This document shows, in pieces, positions 7,929 to 16,583 of a stretch of DNA of 42,987 nt. The number at the start of each line of letters is the position of its first letter. Within the stretch, counting starts at the first letter, position 1. The notes beneath the pieces were generated by a model. The model did no database searches. It was not told where the DNA came from and worked only from the letters and a program-made list of their open reading frames with translations. The stretch is from assembly GCA_963575745.1 (NCBI GenBank), contig CAUYUJ010019591.1, forward strand, positions 133,082-176,068, read 5' to 3'. This stretch comes from Prorocentrum cordatum. Taxonomy: Eukaryota; Sar; Dinophyceae; Prorocentrales; Prorocentraceae. The position numbers were made by a program, and so were the translations under genes.

Positions 7929-9806
7929 ATGTCCGAGGACATCAAGTCAGGTCCCCTGAATGATGCCGCCACGTTGCGCAGCCGCTATGCCTTGAAGGAC
8001 TCCGAGGGGCAGCGGTTGAAGGCCAAAATCTCCTTGGAGGATATCTGCGTCCACCCGCAGAACAGAGGTGGGACGTGCCCCTCCGCTGCCAGAGTGGTTA
8101 ATCTCCTGTGTGGCATTCTGAAAGACAGGTTCCTCTTGAACGAGGCGCAGCACGAAGCAGTGGTTGTTCAGGAACTCCCTGCGGGGAAGAAGGCCGATTA
8201 CGAGCGCCTCCATGGCAGGCCGTACACGGCGCACGCGGACCACAACTTGCAGAAAACGGAGTCCGTGGAGGCTCTACGCTCGGCGTACACAAGCTTGTCA
8301 ACGTTCAACTACGGGGCGCTGAGCCACTGCACCCTAACCCTTGGTCTGCTGAGCCTCAAGCACGGCGCAGTGTGGGTCATTCCCGAAGACCACAAAGGAT
8401 GTGGTTTGGAGGAGTTCCAGACAGGTATAGGTGGCTCCTGGGATATCCCAGAAATGCGTCGCGCACCGAAGTTCACAGAACTCATGGACGTGCTCGATAA
8501 CGGTTTGCTTTGCGAGGTGCTCTCGTGGGAAATTCACTTCGATGCCGTCTTCGCGCAAGGCCCCGCGATCATTTCCGCGGCCCTGAACGACCCACAGGGA
8601 AAAGGTGTGACCTCTCACGAAATCGAGGTCCTGACGTCCGTCGCTGATTTCGTCGCCACCGCAGCAGCGGCGGGCAAGAAAGCATCGTGGGGATCTGAGA
8701 CAGGACACCCCGTGAATATTTCGTACGACACTATTCTCAAGGCTTGCGCGCAACGACATCCCGAGTACGCCAAGGCCAAATGGTTCGAGGACATGTTCAC
8801 TTTCGTCATCAACGTGGGGGCCGCATCAGGGCAGCTCATACCGCAAATTCTAGATTATGATAGACGTTGGGTGGATCACCAAATACGCTCCCTGGCACCA
8901 GCCACATGGGGCGTTCTCAACCAACTCCCCATAGATTGTCCCCATGTGAAGGTTGCCCTTGTCATGAGGGCGCACTCGCAAGAGCCGAGGTGCGGACAGC
9001 GCCCCGCGCCGGAAACGGCTTGGGGACACAGCGAGGGCAGCAGTCGGGCACAGGAGCTCAATTCTTTGTTGGGGTATGTCCGTCGCATATTGGCCCCCGC
9101 AGCAGCGGAGGCCCACGGGGAGGAGGAGAGCGCGACGGAGACCTTCTACCAGACGGAGACCTTCTACCAGGCGGGGGCGGTTCTGACTGCGACGGAGACC
9201 TTCTACCAGGCGTACGTAAGGGTGAAGGCTAACAAACCTCGTCTGGAGGCAGTTGTGGAGGCCGTGTGCGAGGCAGTGCGTCCGCACTGTGCTGAAGTAC
9301 GCGAGGCCTGGCAGAAAATGGAAAAGAACGCACAGAAAGAGTTCCCGCTCCCTCCTGCGCCGTGGACCGACAAGTTGCCTGCGGCCCCCGAGAACCCCGC
9401 TGGCCCTCGCAGCAGCGGAGGTGGCGAGGGCCCTCGCCCGCAGCCAGTATTGATAGAGTTCAACGAAGAAGACAAGCCTCTGAACAGGCAGATGTCTGAA
9501 GTGTCAAAGCCCGTGAACAGCCTGATGGTGGTCCCAGTGAAATCGTGGCACGCTTCGGCTCCGTCTGGCAATCTCGACACAGACAGGTGGCACCAAGCAA
9601 GCATCGCGGAAGTCATGACTGGCTTCCATCGTCACGCGGACACTTGCGCCCAACCCGTCCAGATGCAATATGACGTTCAAGCCAAGAGTGTCCATGTGGT
9701 GGCTACTGAGGACATCGCCGAGGGGAAACTGATGCTCTTCCCTTGCTGCCCCACCGCGAAGATTTTCCCGAAAGTCTCGAGCAACCCGCGGGCAGTGGAG
9801 GTGTAG
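7929..9806 (+). CDS. Large unknown protein, N-terminal part (625 aa before frame break)
   Basis: The ATG at 7929 (MSEDIKSGPLNDAATL) follows a (CT)n tract and two hairpin copies. Residues 1-320 look globular with normal composition (for example KWFEDMFTFVINVGAASGQL). At about residues 320-355 lies the module shared with 2505-2612 (PATWGVLNQL), followed by tandem TETFYQ words (9138-9210). A later block reads KSVHVVATEDIAEGKLMLFP, which resembles the opening strands of SET-type domains (compare ATxDIxxGExxL); this is suggestive only. The frame stops at TAG 9804-9806, but protein-like text continues in another frame, so this stop is probably a frameshift product. Confidence 0.6.
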   Translation: MSEDIKSGPLNDAATLRSRYALKDSEGQRLKAKISLEDICVHPQNRGGTCPSAARVVNLLCGILKDRFLLNEAQHEAVVVQELPAGKKADYERLHGRPYTAHADHNLQKTESVEALRSAYTSLSTFNYGALSHCTLTLGLLSLKHGAVWVIPEDHKGCGLEEFQTGIGGSWDIPEMRRAPKFTELMDVLDNGLLCEVLSWEIHFDAVFAQGPAIISAALNDPQGKGVTSHEIEVLTSVADFVATAAAAGKKASWGSETGHPVNISYDTILKACAQRHPEYAKAKWFEDMFTFVINVGAASGQLIPQILDYDRRWVDHQIRSLAPATWGVLNQLPIDCPHVKVALVMRAHSQEPRCGQRPAPETAWGHSEGSSRAQELNSLLGYVRRILAPAAAEAHGEEESATETFYQTETFYQAGAVLTATETFYQAYVRVKANKPRLEAVVEAVCEAVRPHCAEVREAWQKMEKNAQKEFPLPPAPWTDKLPAAPENPAGPRSSGGGEGPRPQPVLIEFNEEDKPLNRQMSEVSKPVNSLMVVPVKSWHASAPSGNLDTDRWHQASIAEVMTGFHRHADTCAQPVQMQYDVQAKSVHVVATEDIAEGKLMLFPCCPTAKIFPKVSSNPRAVEV

Positions 9807-10447
9807 TCGGTGAGAAACGTCCGACTCCTGTCGAGAAAATGGAAAAAGATTGGGCACAACCTGATTTCAAATTACCAGAGCTGGAGCTCAAGCCCGCGCC
9901 GCAGGAAGCGGCCTCCGCAGCAGCGGAGGCCGCGCAGGGCGAGGCGCCCGTGGGTCCGCAGCTCGACGGGGCGGCCCCCGCAGCAGCGGCGCCTGCACAG
10001 GGCGAGGCCGACCAGGCAGAGAATCCGTACCAGTTTAAGTTCGGAGGTACCGAGTCCTTGCACTTCTCTTGGGGAGTTGAGAGGATGACACCAGAAGAAC
10101 TTGCCCGAGCCCAGCTAGTGCAGGGACAGGAGCACTGGAAGTTCAACGTTGCACTTCGACCACACGAGTTCCAGACAATGACAAAGTGCCAACCAGCCGC
10201 CCCCCTCCGCGTCTGCAGCGTGCTTGTCCCGTGCATGCACAACGCGGCGCCGCTGGTGCGCGGAGATCGGCTGATGCTGCAGACCACAAAGGAGAAGAGG
10301 GCCACCGACACCCAAAAGGAGAAGCAGGCATGGCAAAAGGAGCAGAAAGAGCAGGAGAAGAAACGGAAGAAGGACGCCGAGGAGGGACGGAAAGCCCCCA
10401 AGAGCGGTAAGATAACAATCCCTGGCCAGGGGGCCCACTTCGCGTGA
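9743..10447 (+). pseudogene. Continuation of the 7929 gene in a shifted frame
   Basis: From about 9810 a second frame carries EKRPTPVEKMEKDWAQPDF, two Ala-rich hairpin insertions (9908-9933 and 9975-9992), a globular block (GTESLHFSWGVERMTPEELA and VCSVLVPCMHNAAPLVRGDR) and a charged coiled coil (EKQAWQKEQKEQEKKRKKDA), ending at TGA 10445-10447. There is no good start of its own: frame text before 9800 overlaps the real frame of the upstream part. Dropping two bases near 9803 would join the frames, so an indel is likelier than an intron; the implied gap (about 35 nt) is very short for an intron. Confidence 0.5.
9908..9933 (+). repeat. Hairpin copy with perfect 11-bp stem
   Basis: Arms GCGGCCTCCGC and GCGGAGGCCGC with loop AGCA. 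The outer three pairs (GCG/CGC) differ from other copies but remain complementary. It is translated as Ala/Glu-rich text. Confidence 0.95.
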
Positions 10448-11324
10448 TCCCGCCGCAGCAGCGGAGGGTGCGCGAAACGGGGCGGCAGATGACAGCGGCC
10501 GATGATCCACCCGTCGCAGCCCGCAGCCGTCAGCTGGATGGGGAGGAGGAAAAGGGCGGGGAGAGGAGGTCGAAGAGGGAGGGGAGAGGGGGGCAGCAGA
10601 AACAGCACAAGACAGGAATGGGAGAGGTCACGCATCCGCCGCAGTAGTGTCGGTAGTAGTGCCCGTAGTAGATGCCCATCATTCTCATCATCGCTATGGT
10701 GGGGGGGGGGAGGGGGCAGCTGCCAGCTGCGCGTTGGCGCCACCGCCGCTCCCCCGCGCCCGCTGGCGCATCCGCAGTGCGGCTGCGGGAGGGGCTGCGC
10801 CTCAATTCCTGCAGAGGCGGCCTGCAGGAATGTTGCACTTTTGGCGTCTTGTACAAACGCCCGAGCGGCCCGCTTTTTTTTGGGGGGGGGCTGTTGGTTC
10901 ACGGTGGAAGAGGAGACTATCATCATCCCCCGTGCCGCGTTCGCCTTCCCTCGACGACGATGTCGACGACTTCCCACATTCTGGCCTTGTTGTCTGGGGG
11001 GTGTTCTCGGAGTCGTTCGGGGCGTTCGTTCGTGTGCGCATGCTTCTGAGTTTTCTGCGCGTCGTTCGGGCCGCTCGTCCTGGTGTGGGTCGTTCGGGCC
11101 CCTCCTCACCAGCCCATCTCGCAGCAGCAACCCTCGCGAAGCATGCCGACGGTCGTGTTTTTTCAGGCGTGTGTCCGCTGGTCCCCGCATATCTCCCTTG
11201 TTCCTCGTTCCTCCCGTCCCCTTGTACATCCTCCTTGTGGGGGGATGCGGCCGTTTGCTTGCCCTGCGGCGCTGGGCTCGAGACCAGAGGGCGGCCGCGT
11301 GCGCGCGCGCATGGCTTCGGCATC
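10448..11324 (+). other. Intergenic region with dispersed repeat
   Basis: Contains a hairpin copy at 10451-10468 and the dispersed module at 10531-10650 shared with 2204-2330. The rest, 10650-11320, is GC-rich with T-rich patches (TTTTTTTTGGGGGGGGGG at 10871-10889). It is open in one + frame, but the translation is Arg/Ser/Cys rich and unconvincing. I see no gene here; it may hold the promoter and leader of the gene at 11325. Confidence 0.5.
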
Positions 11325-13213
11325 ATGGCCGCCGCAGCCGCTCCGCCTCCAGACCCAGGAGACGCTCGCCCTGCAAACGCGCCTCTGCGGGTCGGGCACG
11401 ACCGCGAGGCCAGCGAATTTGTGGAGTTTTGGTACCAAGAAGACAAAAAAAAGACCCCGACAGAGTGCTCATGAACCCACGGGAACTAAAGGGGACAATA
11501 TTCGGATTCGGGTACGTTATGCGCCGCAGCAGCGGCGCGGCTTGCCATTATGACTCTGGCAGACGCATATGTAAGAATATTCATTTCTGCTCGCAGTGGC
11601 CGTGTCCCAGCGACCATCGTCTGGCGGACGGTTCTGTGGACTGCAATAAGTGGTCAGACTTGCAAGCGCCCTGGCATTTAGTGCAATGCGCGGGCGGGTG
11701 GCCCGCAGGAGCTGGAGCCCCCGCAGCAGCGGAGGCGCCGGCCGAGGCGTGCGAGGTCCCTGCTGAAGCGGCAGCGGAGCCGTGGGCGGGCCCTGCTGAA
11801 GGCCCCGCAGCAGCGGGGCCGTCAGCGGAGGCGTGCGTGGCCCCTGCTGAAGTGGCAGCGGAGCCGTGCGTGGGCTCTTCTGACGGCCCCGCAGCAGCGG
11901 GTGCGTCAGCGGAAGCGTGCGCGCCTCCTCCTGAAGTGGCGGCGGCACCGTGCGCGTGCCCTTCTGCAGGCCCCGCAACAGCGGAGGCGTGCGTAGGTCC
12001 TGCTGGCGCGCATGGCGCCGACGCTATTGCCGAGGCCGCTTCCGCAGTGGAGGCTGCCCTGAAGGACTCCGCGGCAACAGCAGCTCTCTCAGCAAAGGGG
12101 GTTGCCCCTGTCGCTTTCCCCCAACCCGCCCCGCTTGCTGTTCGCGACATAGCGGAACCCGTGCTTCCAGGGGCGGACATTGCTGCAGTGACCGCCTGTG
12201 AACAGACAGCCGCGAACGCAGGCGCTGCGGTTGCCCCGCCCGCGCCTGCAGGGACACTTTCAGAACAAGGCCAGAGGTGCTTCGAGAAATTGATGAAGTT
12301 GTCGCGCAGTATTCGCGGAAGGCCGGGGGGAGGCCGAGAGTGGATAGGGTATTCTGCTTTCGTAATCTTTGCATTTCTGCGGAAGGTGCGCGTCTACGTG
12401 TGGGAAGGACGGAACAGAGTCGACCTTTGCAAAGCTGTCTTGCCGCCGTGGAAACTGGAGGAGTTAACCCGCGAGCCTGCGGCGGACGCGATCGCGCGTT
12501 GCGCCGTCCCCCGAGAATCGGGGCCACCGGACTGGGCCCCCGTGTCGGAGGGGTATCCTTTGATTCTATGCAATCATTTTATCGCAGGCGTCTCCACCGA
12601 CTTCGTGGACTTCACGGGAGATGCTTCGACGGTGGACGGTTTCTATTCGGCTCTCGGTGTGTTCGTCGTGTCCACAGTCGCAGACGGGGACTGCGGTTTG
12701 GATTGCATGTTGCGGATGACCCAGGAGGTTTCCACGCGAGAGTCTCGCAGGGAGCTCCGCCAGGACAGTTGCTCTCTCCGACCACCCTGATCCTTCGCTT
12801 CCATTTCTGCTGCCCCCACATGCTCTCCCCCTCCTCTCCCCATTTTGCCTTCATGCCTCTCCCATCGCGCCCCCCTCTCCCCTCGTGCCCTCCCCACCGA
12901 GTCTCCTTGCCCCTCCTCCATGCCCGCCTGCCAGGACATCGCGGACTACATCGTGCAAAGGGTGCGTCTGGCGTGGCTCCTCGACGTGATGGTCCTGACA
13001 CAAGAAGTCACGCAGGATGACGTCCAGGAGCTTCGTCGCCTGCAGAGCGCTTTAGACGACGGAGAACTTGTCCCTCAGCCTGGCCACGCCGCCCCTCCGA
13101 GAGCACAGGGCGTTGCCGCCGCAGCAGCGGCGGCGCCACCTGGGGACTTGGCAGTGGTGGAAGTCGACGCCGAGGCAGTCTGTCAGGAGCTCGTGCAAGC
13201 CATCCAATGGTGA
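11325..13213 (+). CDS. OTU-like cysteine protease domain protein (frameshift, one intron)
   Basis: The ATG at 11325 (MAAAAAPPPDPGDARP) opens one frame that reaches an A8 run at 11446-11453. There the protein-like text moves to another frame (DPDRVLMNPRELKGTIFGFG). A short Cys/His-containing segment (CKNIHFCSQWPCPSDH) is followed by 84-bp repeats rich in Pro/Ala/Glu (11715-12000), then a globular part. VVSTVADGDCGLDCMLRM matches the OTU catalytic signature (Asp-Gly-Asp-Cys, nucleophile in DGDC). After REELR-like text the frame meets a 171-nt GA-AG intron (12764-12934) and resumes as DIADYIVQRVRLAWLLDVMV, a typical OTU helix. A catalytic His is not evident before TGA 13211-13213. OTU proteins remove ubiquitin-type modifiers; activity is unproven here. 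Confidence 0.6.
11715..12000 (+). repeat. 84-bp coding tandem repeats, each with a hairpin
   Basis: About three and a half units of 28 residues, for example PAAAGPSAEACVAPAEVAAE then PAAAGASAEACAPPPEVAAA. Each unit begins with a hairpin copy (11718-11735, 11801-11820, 11884-11900, and a degenerate copy at about 11970). Confidence 0.8.
12764..12934 (+). other. GA-AG intron in the OTU gene
   Basis: The exon text SRRELRQ ends at 12763 and DIADYIVQRV resumes at 12935 in the same frame; 171 nt is a multiple of three. The hexamer CAGGAC occurs at 12761-12766 and 12932-12937, so the junctions are flanked by a direct repeat, and placing the 3' end after CAG gives a GA donor. The interior is strongly pyrimidine-rich and has an in-frame TGA at 12788-12790. 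Non-canonical GC/GA donors are known for dinoflagellates. Confidence 0.75.
13115..13134 (+). repeat. Hairpin copy, GCC/GGC outer stem
   Basis: Arms GCCGCCGC and GCGGCGGC with loop AGCA; perfect 8-bp stem inside the second OTU exon, read as poly-Ala. Confidence 0.95.
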
Positions 13214-13261
13214 ACAGGACTGAAAGACGCTGCGTGCGCCCTGGACGTAGCTCGGGAGTTG

Positions 13262-15991
13262 ATGCCCGCAGAGCGGGAGGAGCAGATCTTGAGGTACAGG
13301 AACCGCGGCTGCGAGCGCAAAGCCCCCGCCCAGAACAAGAAGCGCGCGGTGGTCCCGTCGCTCCTGTGCTCGAGGATGGAGATAGCGGGTGCTTTCGACG
13401 AGCACATGCGCTCTTTAGGCTGGACGCCTGGAGACCGCTTTCCGTATGGAGGGGCGCGTTCATTCATGGATGCGTGGGACTGGGGTTCCATGTCCCGTCT
13501 CTCTCTCTCTCTCTCTCTCTCTCTCAGGCAGCGCACGCACGTTGTGCGGCGCTGGCGCAAGGCTTTTCTGTCGTCGAAATACGCATCCGCAGTGGCGGAG
13601 GCTGTTCGGCATCCGCGGGGACACGAGACGCAGCACGGGCAGGGGCGCCTCCTGAAGTGGAAAGGGCGGAAAAGGATACCACAACAGGGACAGGGGCCAG
13701 CTCGAAAATGCCCTTGGCTGCGGCAAGCTCTGTTTGAATGGTGGAGTTCCATTCGGCACAGTGTGGATTGGAAGATGATCAAAAGTGGAATGCGAAGTAC
13801 CCAAAGAGAGCCAGCGAAGATAGCAAGGTTCACGCAAAGCATGCTCCAGACCAAAGCGTTGGAGCTCATGAGCGAGTACGTCACGCAGCAGCTGCGGATC
13901 GGGCAGCGACCCGCCGCCGTGGAGTTGAGGTCGCGCTGGTGGGCCTCCTGGCGCAAGGAATACGGCCTCAGCATGCGGTACCCGAACAGGAAGTACAAGT
14001 GCCCGCTGCCCGTCTTGGAAGAGCGCCTCGAGCGAGGCTGGCTGAACGTGTTTAGGGTGCGCGCCGCGTGCGTGCTACTCAACGAGCAGGATCCCGAGAT
14101 GGAGAACTTCGACCAGTCGCCTTTCCACCACAATGAAACAGGATCAGCTGGCGTGAGGACCCTCGCAGTAGCGGGGGTCGAAGTGCCACTGGTGGAGTGC
14201 CACGGCGCGGTGCGGGAGCGGTGGACGGCCAATTTCATGACAATGAGCGACAAGGATCGACTGCGGAGAGAAGGCCCCCCACCGATGGAGTGCATGTTCA
14301 AGGCGGAGGGGGGAGGAGAGAAGTTGAGGCCGCGCCTGCTCGAACACCTTCGGCGCCGAGGGTTCGGCAGATGGGTGTCGGCGACCACCAGCACCAAGGG
14401 GTCTTACCGGACACCGTGCGTGCTCGCGTACCTGGACCGCCACCTCCCTCATCTGCCAGAGCCTCCGCAGCAGCGGGAGTGGAGAATTATGATGGCGGAT
14501 GATCATGGCCCTCACTTGTCCCCGCTTGTGAGTAAGCTATGTTGGTCTCGAGGGTACGTGTTCATCCCGCACGGGGGCGGCGTAACCCCAATCCTCCAAA
14601 CTGTGGACACACATCTGAATCAACACGCCAAGCGCGAGTACATGAAGAGAGAAGGAGCCGCGCTGCTGAGAGCCATGAGGCTGGGCCAGTGCGTCCCACA
14701 GCTGGACAAGTTAGAATGCATTGACTTGATGGTGGAAGTGATGTCCCAAATGAGCCTTCACTTGGCTGCGGCAGACGGGTGCTGGGAAACTGGTTTCAAG
14801 GCAAATCTGTGGGATGCGGACTTGGACGCGCGCATATGCAAGGAGGCAGGCCATTTCTGGAGAAAGTTGGGGATGCGTGAGAAGGTCGCCGCCGCAGTAG
14901 CGGAGGTCGAAGAAGAGGTGCAGGCGGGGCGCCTGAGATGGACTTACAAAGACATCATGCGATTGGTCCTCCCGCGCCCTCGACGCGGCCACTGCGACGA
15001 CGTGTTCGCAAACCTTGGAGACGACACGGCTCTGGACGAGGGCGACAAGATTTGGCATGGCATGGAGGGGGCGGAAGACGCAGCCGAGGGTCTCCGCAGC
15101 AGCGGGGGCACTGAGGGTGGCAATTCCGTCGACGCCCTCGACGGAGATGAAGATGATGGGGGCGAGGGCGACGACAGGTGGAGCGCCGCTGGCGAGTTTG
15201 ACTACGAATGGGCCAATCAAAGTCTCACCGCAGCAGCGGCGGGGGAGAGCGCGCTGGAGGCACCGCCTGGCCTGTCGACGTCTCGTATGGAAACTGCGGA
15301 GCAGACGTCTGAATTGATGAGAACGTATTCGTCGATCGCTGAGGAGTTGCGCAGCTGGGGCGACATCGCGGGGGCCGCGTTCATGGAGACGCAATTACGG
15401 AAAGAACGGAGGCGAGTGCGTGAAGTGTCGAAGGAAGATCCCGGGGTTCAGCGGGCCCTCGCAGCATACGAGGACGCCCGCGAGGCGACGCTCAGAAACG
15501 AGAAACGACAGCGGGATGTCGAGGCGCGGCGCAGAGAAGAGCTAACCCGCCTGGGGGACGACGTAAAGAAAGCGCGCAAGCTGCTGAGGACACAGCAAGC
15601 CAAACTCTTAGACGCAGAGGCAGCCATAGATATCAAACACAGGATGAAGCATGTCGGGTTATCCGAGCTGGGCGCGGGCCTTCGCAGCTGCGGAGGCGCG
15701 GCGGGTCGAACGTCGAGGTGCGACGCGCTGAATCGCCTTGCGATTTTGGGTTCTGGGCTTTCTGCAGCTCAGCGGTCAGATTTTGAGTGGTTTCGGCGGG
15801 AATGGGACGCCGCTGGCATGGAGGACTTCGGTGGAAAGTGGCCGGAGACGTTTGCCACATGGTTGCAGAACGTCATAGACGAGTACTTGGGAGGCAACCC
15901 GAGAGCTTTCAGCATGTTTGTGCACAGTGAGACGCGACGCCGTCTGTCTGGCTCCCTGGCGCTTGCGCCCCCTGCAGCTGGGGGCCTCTGA
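13262..15991 (+). CDS. DDE transposase, CENP-B/pogo-like
   Basis: ATG 13262 to TGA 15989-15991, about 909 codons. At residues about 215-240, SRWWASWRKEYGLSMRYPNR fits the CENP-B-type helix-turn-helix of pogo/Tigger transposases. The catalytic domain follows: NFDQSPF (Asp about 284), MMADDHGPHLS (Asp 413/414) and ILQTVDTHLNQHAKREYM (Asp about 449). The 34-35 residue spacing suits a DD35D triad, and GYVFIPHGGG stands where relatives have the LPPNTT-type strand. The C-terminal third is acidic then coiled-coil (EDAREATLRNEKRQRDVEAR). The frame is the same as the OTU gene and separated from it only by TGA 13211, so the two may be one protein or relics of one. The SLSLSLSL segment is a (CT)n tract that may be intronic. 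Confidence 0.75.
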   Translation: MPAEREEQILRYRNRGCERKAPAQNKKRAVVPSLLCSRMEIAGAFDEHMRSLGWTPGDRFPYGGARSFMDAWDWGSMSRLSLSLSLSLRQRTHVVRRWRKAFLSSKYASAVAEAVRHPRGHETQHGQGRLLKWKGRKRIPQQGQGPARKCPWLRQALFEWWSSIRHSVDWKMIKSGMRSTQREPAKIARFTQSMLQTKALELMSEYVTQQLRIGQRPAAVELRSRWWASWRKEYGLSMRYPNRKYKCPLPVLEERLERGWLNVFRVRAACVLLNEQDPEMENFDQSPFHHNETGSAGVRTLAVAGVEVPLVECHGAVRERWTANFMTMSDKDRLRREGPPPMECMFKAEGGGEKLRPRLLEHLRRRGFGRWVSATTSTKGSYRTPCVLAYLDRHLPHLPEPPQQREWRIMMADDHGPHLSPLVSKLCWSRGYVFIPHGGGVTPILQTVDTHLNQHAKREYMKREGAALLRAMRLGQCVPQLDKLECIDLMVEVMSQMSLHLAAADGCWETGFKANLWDADLDARICKEAGHFWRKLGMREKVAAAVAEVEEEVQAGRLRWTYKDIMRLVLPRPRRGHCDDVFANLGDDTALDEGDKIWHGMEGAEDAAEGLRSSGGTEGGNSVDALDGDEDDGGEGDDRWSAAGEFDYEWANQSLTAAAAGESALEAPPGLSTSRMETAEQTSELMRTYSSIAEELRSWGDIAGAAFMETQLRKERRRVREVSKEDPGVQRALAAYEDAREATLRNEKRQRDVEARRREELTRLGDDVKKARKLLRTQQAKLLDAEAAIDIKHRMKHVGLSELGAGLRSCGGAAGRTSRCDALNRLAILGSGLSAAQRSDFEWFRREWDAAGMEDFGGKWPETFATWLQNVIDEYLGGNPRAFSMFVHSETRRRLSGSLALAPPAAGGL
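13499..13525 (+). promoter_or_regulatory. (CT)n tract with CAG|G acceptor
   Basis: A pure pyrimidine dinucleotide run ends in CAG|GCAGCG at 13525-13530, an ideal 3' splice site. A donor-like ATG|GTGAAC at 13207-13215 would give a 318-nt, frame-preserving intron that removes the TGA at 13211. It would also remove about 90 codons of coding-like text, so a trans-splice acceptor or simple translation of the tract are alternatives. Confidence 0.4.
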
Positions 15992-16307
15992 GAGGCGCGG
16001 CCCGCCGCAGCAGCGGCGAGGCGCGGGGCGTGAGTTCGGGCAGCAGCCACTGCTCTTCCACCTGGCTGCGACTGAGGTGCCGCGCGCGCGCGGACGTAGC
16101 GCAGGCCCCACGCAGAAGAAACAGGGAGGAGGGGGGACGGGGGAGGAGGTGAGAGGAGGGGGAGAGCAGGCAGGGGGAGAAAACCACGCGGGTGTCGATC
16201 ACTCCGCCCCTCCTCCTGCTCTCCCCCCTCCTTCTCCCTGATCTCTCCTGGTCATTATATCATTCCTCTCTCTATCCCTCTCTCTCTCTCTCTCGTTATC
16301 GTCGTCC

Positions 16308-16401
<94 letters not shown>

Positions 16402-16420
16402 CTCTCTCACTATCTCCCTG

Positions 16421-16453
<33 letters not shown>

Positions 16454-16583
16454 GCCCGCCCTTTCCTTCCCTATCCGCCCCGTCTTCCTCCTCTTCGCCC
16501 CGCCCCCCTCCTTCCACCGCCGCTTCGGCCCCAGGAGTTCGGCTCTGACGGCCGCCCCCCCTGCAACGCGGGGGCAGGGAGCG
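15992..16583 (+). promoter_or_regulatory. Intergenic region with long (CT)n tract
   Basis: Begins with a hairpin copy at 16001-16017. A (CT)n tract spans about 16263-16452, pure over about 90 bases, then C/T-rich DNA leads to CCCCAG|GAG at about 16531-16539, before the ATG at 16584. I see no gene. The position matches the tract before the gene at 7929, so a splice-acceptor or promoter role is plausible. Confidence 0.5.

Noticed and set aside
12788-12790. TGA as the true end of the OTU protein
   Set aside because: The text after it resumes as a matching OTU helix if a 171-nt GA-AG intron is removed, and the codons before the TGA are C/T-rich intron sequence.
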